Assembly: GCA_022575985.1 (NCBI GenBank)
Contig: JAKSXM010000007.1
Location: 51,986,501-52,050,500 of the forward strand
Source of the DNA: Anagrus nilaparvatae
Taxonomy: Eukaryota > Arthropoda > Insecta > Hymenoptera > Mymaridae
DNA length: 64,000 bases
Reading direction: 5' to 3'
Shown here: positions 51,501 to 61,497 of the stretch, one piece after another
Position numbering within the stretch: position 1 is the first letter of the stretch
Layout of the letters: every line of letters starts with the position of its first letter
Notes under the pieces: generated by a model
The model's input: only the letters and a program-made list of their open reading frames with translations
What the model was told of the DNA's origin: nothing
Databases searched by the model: none
Program-made: the position numbers and the translations under genes

Positions 51501-54424
51501 ATTTTTTTAAATATTTTATTATGAAATTTTTGAAGGATTAATATTAAGGGCATGTATCTAATTTATTTCAGAGGGGGGAGGGCAGAACCTAATAATGATA
51601 ATAGTTACAGTTTAAATTTCCTTAATAAAAATCTAAATTTGATTGTTTTTTATTTCAAATTGTTTAAAACCAATATTTGATAAAAAAACAATTTAAAATT
51701 TTTGAGATTTTGGGCAAAAAAAAAATATTTCTATTTTTACTAAATATATACGTGCCTAATTGGGTTTAACTTTCTTTTACAGGTTTTGATTTCTATACAC
51801 TACATTCTGCTTTGCGACGGAAAGTGGTGCTGAATAAATATTGGTATAGAAGTCAATTTTATAAAGAGTATATTGATAGTTGCATCATACTAAAAATAAC
51901 GCCAAGTCTAATGGCCCGAAAAAATCTTCCACGTGTTTAGGGTTATGTCATATAAAATAAATTAATTATAACCTAAACTAATTAAATTCCGAGGTAATGC
52001 ATGCATGTGCTTTCTATGCGCTTTGCACTTTTTAAATTTTATACATTTTTATATAATTTTTGTTAAATTTATTGAAAATTAGAGGCATGAACTTTCTTAT
52101 TGGCATGAAAAACCAATTTTTATAAATATTTTTTTTTTAATTTTTTGTCGAATTTAATTTCCTTTTAGATGTATTTAAAGCTTTATAGATTTTTCATTAT
52201 ACACAGGTGTTCTTGTCAGAACATGAAATACAAAACTTAGTTCGATTAAAATATTTTTAGTATCAATTCTTTTTACAAAAAAATGTATTACTTTTTTATT
52301 CACAATTTTTTATAACAAAAAAAAATCAAATTTATTTTTTTATCATCTGAATCTAATCATGTACCATCAAAAACTCAATAAAAACAATTATGGCATTAAA
52401 AAATTAAACAATCAATGTTGCTATTAGTAATATAGTAACAGATAAAAATTTAAATTCAAAATTTCAAATATTTTATATTTTCTAAAATAATAAATTTTAA
52501 AATGAAATTAATGTAAAATTTTACAACTAAGAATAAAATTGAAAATGAATTAATATCTTAAAAAATCTTCTCATTTGCGTTCGTAACAACAGGATAAAAA
52601 GTATAAATAATTGGATAAATTATTAAAAAATTATAGTATGCTTGGACAGAGTTTTATATAAAATATTAATGATAGTCGCAGAGACCACATCGATGCTGCT
52701 GACTAAATACTTTTTGCGTGTATATACGATATATTTTTTTTCTCGAAAGAGAAATGAGTTTTTAATACTATATAAGCAAGTACATGTAGCCATTGATACA
52801 ATGTAAAAAAATATAAATATTGTTTTAATATTTTATGTCATCGTTAACGCTTAAAATTATATTCTTCTTTAGAAATGATTATTTTTCATGTAGGGAATAT
52901 CCTACTATATCATTAAAAATTATCCTTGCGGTATTCAAAATGATTACTACAAATTGTGTTTGCATACTGTTAATATTTACGATTAAATTTGAATATTTCT
53001 GATCTTTGAATTATAAAAATATAGTGAGTAATTTCATGTATTTAATAAAATTGATTTAATCCACAATTATATCCTCGTCACTAACAAGTTCTAAATTTTG
53101 TTAGATGTTCTTGCAATCTCAATTAACTTTTGCAACAATATTTTTATTTTTTTATATGACTATGAATGCTCCTAAAAGTTAAATTTTTGATGACTTGTCT
53201 TGTTTTCTAAAAATATATATAAATTAATACATAATTTTAAATGCAAAATTTTTCAAAAAAGTACAGACCTTTAAAATCTTAAATAATTTTACCAGCCTGC
53301 TAAAATTAAATAATTTTAATAATCCACAACCAAAAAAAAAAAAAATTTGCACGGATAAATATAAACACAAAATAATCAATGCTATAAAATCTCAAACGTA
53401 TATAATTTTTAATATTTAAATTAGAATTTATATTTTCAGATACAATAAATTATGCTATAAAAAAAAAAGAAGAGAAAATACAAAATTTCGACATTTTTTT
53501 TTCAAGTATAAACATCTGCAGTAGTAGTAATACATAAGCAAAAAGTATAAAGCATCAGGAGAATGATAAAGAGCTTATACATACGCGATAGTGCGTGCTT
53601 CGGTATTTGCCGGCAGATAAGACAGGTAATCATTATACCTCTATATGGCACATAAATTTTAAATTCTCTTGTATATAAAAAAAAAAAGATTCCCCGCAGC
53701 ATAATAAGTATGTTACAGTCGAAAAACGTGTTTTTTTCTTCCCAATCTATGCATTATTCATTAATACACACACACACATATAAATAAATAAGTAAATAAA
53801 TAAATAAATACATATATGTTTAATATATCTATTTATAATCTAAATATACAGTATGCTGCTTTTTTTTAGTCAATCTTTTTTTTAGGGTTTCAATTTTTTG
53901 AACCAATCCTGATTCAAGTTCTTTGCACCCGTCGGATATAACCTTGGTGAACATGTGCCACGCCTACCTTGATGATCCTGTTTTGTTTTTTTTTTTTTTT
54001 GCCTCTTTTTTTTGAGAGAGGAGTTTCTTTTCTTTCTTTATTTTTCTCATCTAATTTTTGTTTCTTTATAATAAACTTGTTTCATAAAAAAAAAAAAAAT
54101 GTTTAAACTTTTTTGCTAAAAATTTAATCAAAGTTTTATTTCTTAAAAAGGAACCGTAAAAGAATTTTTTTTTAAATTATATTTCTTATTCGGTTTGGAT
54201 GAGTAAAGGATATAATCAAAAAAAATTTGTAATTTATGTCACAATTAAGAAAAATATAATAACAATAATAAAAAATTGATGATTTTATTAATTAAAAAAA
54301 AAAAAATTATTACAACTTTAATAACTTACCAGTATTGTGTACATTTACACTAATAATTTCTGAGAAAAATACAAAAAAATAAAGAAACGTGTACATTAGA
54401 AGAATTTTTAGTAAAAAAAAAAAA
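48561..54424. other. Long intergenic stretch upstream of engrailed
   Basis: No gene found. It contains (ATT)n at about 51138-51155, (CA)n and (TAAA)n at 53765-53810, and module copy 9. Blocks at 49780-50010 and 53500-53720 are less A/T-biased and could be regulatory DNA. Confidence 0.4.
52741..52772 (-). promoter_or_regulatory. TATA/CGAGA 32-bp module, copy 9
   Basis: On the minus strand TATAGTA is followed by CTCATTTCTCTTTCGAGA, 32 bp, preceded by GCTTA. Confidence 0.7.
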
Positions 54425-54445
54425 GCTAAAAGTTTGTATATTTTT

Positions 54446-54555
54446 GGTTCCTCAAAGAGGAACCATTGTGTTAGGTCAAAATTTGATTTTCTATTTTTTG
54501 GCATATAAGCACGTTTTGGGACCCCAGGAAGCTAAAAAACCTGTTTTTAAAAAAA

Positions 54556-54612
<57 letters not shown>
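54446..54612 (+). repeat. Head of the satellite element: hairpin plus (TG)n
   Basis: GGTTCCTC AAA GAGGAACC (54446-54464) is the same hairpin as at 27835. It is followed by TAGGTCAAAATTTGATTTTC, GCATATAAGCACG and a (TG)n run at 54559-54612. Confidence 0.75.
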
Positions 54613-54614
<2 letters not shown>

Positions 54615-54639
54615 TATGTAATCGGTGATATTTCACAAA

Positions 54640-56560
54640 TATTATGGAATTAAGACCTAATTTTTTTTTCAAAAATTTTTTCACCAAAAAATCTCGAGGT
54701 ACTTTTTTTTTTTTTTGATTTGGATGTAATACCTCATTTATTTCCATGAAAGTACTTATATTTGAAAGTATGGTTTTTACATGATATCTCGAATCGGATA
54801 CTTAATTTTCTGAAAATTTTTTTTCTAAAATTTTTTTCACAAAAAAATACAAAAAATACAAATTTTTTTTTTCTTTTTGGACGTAGTACCTAATTTATTT
54901 CCATGGAAGTACTAGTTTTAAGAACCTTCTTTATTGTTATTTTTTGGATCTGATACTTAATTTTTTCAAAATTTTTTTTGTCAAAATTAAAAAAATAGAA
55001 AAATTAAAAAAAATGCAATATTTTTTTTTTTTTTGGGTGTAATACCTCATTTAATTCTATGAAAGTACTAATATCTGAAAATATTATAACTAGTGATATT
55101 TCAAAACCATTATCGAATTAAGACCTAATTTTTTTTTCAAACATTTTTTTATCCAAAAATCTCAAACCCCCCCCTTTTTTTTTTTATTTGGATGTAATAC
55201 CTCATTTATTTCCATGAAAGTACTTATATTTGAAAGTATGGTTTTTACACTATATCTCGAATCTGATACTTAATTTTCTGAAATTTTTTTTTCTAAAATT
55301 TTTTTCACAAAAAAATACAAAAATACCAATTTTTTTTTTCTTTTTGGACTTAGTACCTAATTTATTTTCATGGAAGTACTACTTTTAAGAACCTTGTTTA
55401 TTGTAATTTTTTGGATCTGATACTTAATTTTTTCAAAATTTTTTTTGTCAAAATTAAAAAAAAATAAAAATAAAAAAAACTGCAATATTTTTTTTTTTTT
55501 TGGTGCAATACCTCATTTAATTCTATGAAAGTACAATTATCTGAAAATATTGTAACTAGTGATATTTCAAAACCATTATCGAATTAAGACCTAATTTTTT
55601 TTCCAAACATTTTTTTATCAAAAAATCTCAAACCCCCCCTTTTTTTTTTTAATTTGGATGTAATACCTCATTTATTTCCATGAAAGTACTTATACTTGAA
55701 AGTATGGTTTTTACTTGATATCTCCAATCTTATACTTAATTTTTTGAAAATTTTTTTCACAAAAAAATACAACGAAACTTTTTTTTCTTTTTGGACGTAG
55801 TACCTAATTTATTTCCATGGAAGTACTAGTTTTAAGAACCTCGTTTACAGTCCCACGTAAAAGGATTAAGCTTAATTTTGGTTAAGCTTAATGAATTAAG
55901 CTTACTGGAGTAAGCTTACTGGATTAAGCTTACTGAAGTAAGCTTACGGACTAACCTAAAAAGGCTTAATTTTTAAAATTAAGCTTACGGACTAACCTAA
56001 AAATACTTAATTTTTAAAATTAAGCTTTTTTAGGTTAGTCCGTAAGCTTACTTCAGTAAGCTTAATCCTTTTACGTGGGGTAATTTTTTGGAATTGATAC
56101 TTAATTTTTTCAAAATTTTTATTATCTAAATTAAAAAAAAAGAAAAATAAGAAAAATTGCAATATTTTTTTGGTGTAATACCTCTTTTAATTCTATGAAA
56201 GTACTAATATTTTAAAATATTGTAACCAGTGATATTCCAAAACAATTTATTATCGAACGAATACCTAACTTTTTTTTCCAAAAATTTTTTTATTAAAAAA
56301 ATCTCAAAATACTTTTTTTTTTTTTAATTTGGATGCAATACCTCATTTATTTCCATGAAAGTACTTATACTTGAAAGTATGGTTTTTACTCGATATCTTG
56401 AATCTGATAATTAATTTTTTGAAAATTTTTTTCTCTAAAATCTTCGTTACAAAAAAATACATAAAACATCAAATTTATTTTTCGTATTTGACATATCTAA
56501 TTTATTTTAATGAGAGTACAAGTTTTAGAAATTTAGTTTATAGTAATTTTTTGTATCCGA
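54640..56560 (+). repeat. Satellite array: about 155-bp monomers in a three-monomer higher-order unit
   Basis: The word TACCT(A/C)ATTTA.TTC.ATG.AAGTACT recurs at about 54726, 54883, 55039, 55194, 55351, 55505, 55660, 55797, 56174, 56335 and 56486. Every third monomer is most alike (54726, 55194 and 55660), giving a 467-bp unit. The 228-bp MITE at 55852 interrupts it. Confidence 0.88.
55852..56079. mobile_element. Palindromic MITE, CCCACGTAAAAGGATTAAG family, copy 2
   Basis: It has the same inverted ends as the copy at 44739 and a longer interior of TAAGCTTACTG..GTAAGCTTA and GGACTAACCTAAAAA words. Comparison with the uninterrupted satellite monomer at 55395 shows the insertion point in GTTTATTGTAATTTT. 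Confidence 0.88.
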
Positions 56561-57133
56561 TCACAATTTTTTTTTTTATTTTGATATAAATTATAACACA
56601 CAAGAAAGAGTGATGGAAATCTTGCCTCTTTTTGACTTCCTCGGATTATTTTGTTCGTTGCTATGTTTATTTATGTATGCAGCTTAATGAAATTATAAAC
56701 AATAATAAACAGCCTAAAAATATTAAATGGTTATGTTTGCATTTTAAAATTAAGATTTAAAAGTTATATTAGCATTTTTTAAAGAATCAAACAATTTATA
56801 GAATTAAATAATTTATTATTTTGTGATTAATAGAAATAATATAAATAATGTTAAAATCTTGAAGCAATTAATGTGGCTATTTTTTTTATTACAAAATATT
56901 ATTATTATTATTATCATTGTTGCGGAAGATTGGTCAAATGCAAGGAGTACACTGAGAAAATAAATTATAAGAAATTATTATAAATTCTGGTAAAAACTCC
57001 TATCTTTTTATAATAATTGAGCGAATATTTGTAATTTTCGCATCGTTACCAACCATTTCTTTTATAAAAAAAAATAAAATTAGCTTTTTATATATTTCTC
57101 TCTTTTTAATTATGCAAAAATGATTTAAAATCC

Positions 57134-57325
57134 ATTAACGCCGGCGCGACCAATCCATGGACGCTAGAATTTTCACTTTAATAACAAAATGATCTTAATA
57201 ATCTACTTTACCAGCTACTAAAAACGAAAAATGTATGTATAATTGCATGGTTGTAATCAATAATATTTTTTGTAAATTAAGATTACAGCCCATTGTTTGA
57301 GGAACCTCAGTGCCAGCTAGTTGGC
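57134..57325. repeat. Tail-like fragment of the satellite element and a GC-rich patch
   Basis: TGAGGAACCTCA at 57298-57309 followed by GTGCCA..TTGGCAGGGT matches the end of the 18.2 kb fragment. The patch at 57134-57172 (AACGCCGGCGCGACC, CCATGGACGCTAG) is unusually GC-rich. Confidence 0.5.
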
Positions 57326-57933
57326 AGGGTATTTTTAAATTAGGATAATTACGTTTAAATAACTATACATTTTTTTTTTCGTGCAAACACACACACACGT
57401 AAAATATTTATATGTAATTATATTGCTATATTATACTGTAAATTAAACATGAGAAAAACTTGTTTAGTATTTTTATAAGATATACTTTTTTTAACGATAA
57501 TAATAAGTAGAAAGAAAAAAAAAATTATTTGTTTTTATATATTATTTATGTTGTAATTAATATTTATAAAGACGCAAGTTTTTTTATTTGTGTTGTATTA
57601 TGTGAACACATAAATAATTACTTCATTAAATATATAATAATTCTAATGTTCGTATTTATATTCATTTGTTTACTTGGGTAATTATGTGTATTAGAAAATT
57701 AAATTAAAAATTATATCAGCAATTATTAATAGAATTTTGACGAGGATAATTTGTATTCCAAAAAACAATACAGTGAGTAATTAATTCAAACACTCGTGGT
57801 TAGCGCCAACCACTTTTATCCCAATTTCGTGATGAAAAGACACCGAAATAACACAGTTTTCATTATTACAGTAAAAAACAGCTCATTTTTTAAATGCAGC
57901 GCTATTTTAAGACAATTTAATAGTTAAAATTTT

Positions 57934-57965
57934 TCTCGCAAGTGAATCGATATCACCAGGCTATA
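57934..57965 (-). promoter_or_regulatory. TATA/CGAGA 32-bp module, copy 10
   Basis: On the minus strand TATAGCCTGGT is followed by GATTCACTTGCGAGA, 32 bp. Its first half resembles copy 1 (TATAGGCTGGT), its second half copies 6 and 7. Confidence 0.6.
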
Positions 57966-58004
57966 TTATTCTAGAAGGAAGTGATACTAACTAAGAATTT
58001 AGGA

Positions 58005-58265
58005 AAGATCTAGCTGATCATAGTTAAGGAAGTAGCACTAATGCCTTGTAAGCGTAAGGTCCTGGGTTCGATTCGCCGTTATTGCAAAATTTTTGTGTGA
58101 AAATATCTGTTATGCATTTACTACGGCTGGTTCAGGAACTTATTTCCAATATTGCTGCGTCTGACAGCAACATTTATATCCAGGAAACTTACTTGCCAAG
58201 TGTAATTGGCAGAGGAGACATTTTAGATACAATGAAGATTGACTTAGATGCAAAAGATTAAAGTA
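58005..58265 (+). repeat. tRNA-like (Thr-TGT) head of a probable SINE
   Basis: TAGCTGATCATAGTTAAGG resembles a degenerate A box. GGTCCTGGGTTCGATTC is a good B box/T arm. The loop CTTGTAA gives anticodon TGT. The acceptor, D and T stems do not close properly, so this is not a working tRNA gene. The body after TTATTGCAAAATTTTTG is about 180 bp and ends near AAAAGATTAAAG. It also has an open frame (IYIQETYLPSVIGRGDILDT) whose coding look may be accidental. Confidence 0.5.
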
Positions 58266-58357
58266 CAACAAAAATATATCGATTGTTTAATTACAATTAT
58301 AATAATTATAATAGTATATAAATGAATTTGAAATTAAAATATTTTTGGTAACTCTTA

Positions 58358-58389
58358 TATAGAGGTTATAAGACACTTCTCTTTCGAGA
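58358..58389 (+). promoter_or_regulatory. TATA/CGAGA 32-bp module, copy 11
   Basis: TATAGAGG start and GACACTTCTCTTTCGAGA end, 32 bp, preceded by CTTA. It is divergent from copy 10 and about 390 bp away. Confidence 0.65.
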
Positions 58390-60237
58390 AATTTAACTTT
58401 AAACTGAATTACATCGCGGAAAATAAGAAATGCGGGCAATTATTCTATAAATAAAAAAAAATTATTATTTTTTAAATTTAGACTTTAGTGTAGATATACT
58501 CAAGTAAACTGTATTAAAATTACTACTGTAGAAACGTATTAACAAAATTTTTTTAGTTTTAAAATCATTTTCTAAATAAAATATTGAATTAAATATTATT
58601 TTAAATGGGCCCGAAAACTTTCCGGTTAGCAAAAAATGCTAACTTCTTATTATGTCAGTTTTTCAGTCTGTTTTTATGAATTGAAATGATTTTTTGAATG
58701 AAAATTTATATATTTTTTTAAGTTGTTGAAACAAAAAATACAAAGCAAACAATTTTACATTAATTTGTACACAACAAAAATAATTTTTTGACTGACTTAA
58801 AACAATAGGAGTACAAATAACTAAAAAAAAATTCATAAATAATTCACCCAAAAGAAGCAATTCAATAAATGTTCACAAGTATCATACAAAATTAAAATAA
58901 CTTAATAAAAAAATTCACATTAATGAATTCATAAAGCGTATATTAAGAGCTTAAAATAATCAAAGCAAAGGTATAACTTTCCCTTACAAAATACCTTATT
59001 ATTTTGTATAGCAAAAGATATCTCATTTTAAAAACGTACACACACACACACTGAAAAAGTCTCCCAAAAAAAAACCTTTCGTGATTTAGCAATGAAAACG
59101 ATTTATTATCTCGACGGACAAGCGAATATATAATATTTAAGTCCAAAAAAAAAAATATAAAAATAAAATTGGTTAGAAAAGAGTTTTAAAGAAGGGAATA
59201 TACTTAAATTTATATTGTACAGATGCTTTAGGGTTTAAAATTCTTGTTTTATATACCCATACAAAAAGCAACATAACCTATAAGCATAAATTACGTTATT
59301 ATGTTTAATTTTTTTTTTTTTGGTTTGTAATATAAAGGCAATAAGATATCTTCTTCCTTTTTTTTTAAAGGGATTTAAAATAATAATAATAAGCAACGAT
59401 TTAAATTTTTTTTTTTTTAGGTTATGTTTCAATAATTCACTTTATTTCTTTATTCATAGAGGGGTATCCTGTACCTTTATTATGAAAAAAGGTTATTAGG
59501 CATCGAAACGAATTTATTAATAAATATCATATTTTCTATCTTTTTTTGATATTTAAGAAAAAAACAAAGATAAAAAACCCAAAAAAATAATTTTTTTCCC
59601 CTTTATTATAACTTTAAAATACAAAATATTGAGGCATCTGCTGTAGGCTCTAAAGATAATACATTTATCAAAAAAATATATTCTTATATAATTTTATACC
59701 GTAAAATTTAACAAATGCATTAATAAATTAAAGGTAAAAAAAAAAAATAAGGTTATATATAAAAAAAAAAGAAATTATTATGTATTGTAAGAAATGGAGG
59801 AGGAACATGCAAAAAAAAAAAAGATTTTAATGTGCATGTGTAAGTAAAAAAAATTTTTATATGAAGCAATTTTATACGGTTAACGATAATGTCTATAAAG
59901 AAACAAAATACACTGCAGTGTAAAAAAAAAAAATATGTTTGTAAGGGAAAAACGAATTATTACTTTAATGCCTTTAGCAATAACTATATAATACATTGAA
60001 GCAAAAAAATAAAGGACGAAAGAGATAACGAAGCTTGAAATTCTTTACATACATAAAAAAAAGAAATATAAAAATTAGCTGACAGCAGAGTGTTTGACGA
60101 CAGCCGATGATGTTGGTTATATATATATTTCACTGCGAAGGGATGACTTTTAACATTTTTTTTTAGGTTATTATAAAAAAACGTACGCTTTTTAAAAGAG
60201 GTGGTTACTTAAATATTATTGGTTTTTGGGTTTTATT
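58390..60237. other. A/T-rich engrailed upstream DNA
   Basis: No gene seen. The frames here are low-complexity. (CA)n lies at 59037-59052. A word GACAGCAGAG..GACGACAGCCGATGATG at 60080-60115 stands out from the background and could be regulatory. Confidence 0.4.
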
Positions 60238-61036
60238 CAGGGCGGGGATTTTCATATTTTATAGGCGTTTACTTTTAATGAAGAGTAGTGGGGGAAGCAA
60301 GGTAAAAAAAGAGGTAAAAAATAAAGATAGAAGATATTGTAATATGTTTTTATTTTTGTGTGTGTATTAATGAAATATAGCTGTTAAACTACTTGTTCAT
60401 TCAATTTATTGAAGTTTCTGATTTATTGATTTTTATTTCTTACTTTATTATTATTTTTTTAATTTTTAAATTGGTTTTTTAACATTTTTCAAGTTTTATC
60501 GTAACAATGAAGATTTGAAAAAATTTTTTTTTTAATTTACACCAGATGACGCTAATTTCCGCTTAAAAAATTTATTAATAATTTAATTAATTAAAAAAAA
60601 AATCTAAATTTTAAATTTTTTCTAAATTTTCTCTAAAAGTTGTATTTTGATAGTTTAAAAAATCGACGGAAGTTTGAAACAAATTAATAAATAAACAATT
60701 GAATAAAATTTTTCAGAGCTTAGTTGGTAGCTCCATCATCATCCGCAAGTTAAAATATTTCTTTATTTTTTCTCCCCACTCTACTAGCATAAAATGTAGC
60801 CATTCTTTGCGCATCAGTAGTCAGAAGAGTGGGGGTAAAGCAATAAGTTAAAAAGAGATAGAAAAGGTAACTGGGCGGAGCCTAACTTTTATAAAAAAAA
60901 AGGTATAGTATAATCCGTTTTGTTAATAAAGATACAATCGTGGCTTACCACACATAGCAGAAGTGTAGGAGGTGAACATAAGATAGTATACTAAGGAATC
61001 AAAAGAGTGGGGGGGAACATCTTAAAAAGTGGGAGT
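60238..61036 (+). promoter_or_regulatory. Cluster of G-rich Sp/KLF-like boxes upstream of engrailed
   Basis: Several G-rich words occur in about 800 bp of otherwise A/T-rich DNA: GGGCGGGG at 60240, GAGTAGTGGGGG at 60283, CCCCACTC at 60774 (reverse), GAGTGGGGG at 60827, GGGCGG at 60873, GAGTGGGGGGG at 61005 and AAAAGTGGGAG at 61025. Such words are typical binding sites of Sp/KLF zinc-finger proteins. In Drosophila, Sp/KLF sites are part of the promoter-proximal Polycomb response elements of engrailed. A GCCATTC word, close to a Pho core, lies at 60800. The regulatory role is inferred. Confidence 0.35.
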
Positions 61037-61099
61037 ACAAATAAACTGTATAATATTGTATTTGTATTGGTAAAAAAAAGTAGTAGGGAGAATTTACTT

Positions 61100-61497
61100 T
61101 CTTGCTTAGTTTAGACATCACCGAGCGACGGATGGACAGCCAGTCAGACAGGTCACGGCACTCGTACTATACGATCGTAGGAAGAAAAAATCTTCTTCTC
61201 GTGTTTAAAAAAATTCGTTCTTTTTTAAAAAATATTATTACATTATTATAATAACTTACTTTATTCAAATTGAAAATAACGATATAGTAAAAACTTATAC
61301 ATTCTTTTTTGAGTGTATGTTACATTTTTAATTTTTTTGTTAAGTGCTAATATGATTAAACGTGATTTTAGTGTTAATCAAAATTAGAAGAAAATTTGTG
61401 CAAAAAAAAGTAACTTTTGACAAGTGTTAAATAATTTTTTATAGACACTTTAAGTGCTATATTTTTATTTAAAAAAAAGTAAAGTTATTGAAAAATA
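61100..61497 (+). promoter_or_regulatory. en: Probable engrailed core promoter and 5' leader
   Basis: A short GC-richer island at about 61118-61185 stands out in A/T-rich surroundings some 350 bp before the start codon. It has an initiator-like TCAGAC at 61144-61149 and a GATCG sequence about 28 bases downstream, roughly where a downstream promoter element would lie. There is no good TATA box at -30. If transcription starts near 61146 the leader is about 350 nt and carries at least two short upstream reading frames, starting ATGTTACAT and ATGATTAAA. The promoter call rests on position and composition only. Confidence 0.4.

Noticed and set aside
54444..54747. Reading frames through the (TG)n run
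   Set aside because: Cys-Val and Thr-His repeats come directly from the microsatellite.
58010..58085. Functional tRNA-Thr gene
   Set aside because: The T arm has mismatches (CTGGG against CGCCG) and no seven-base acceptor stem can be formed.
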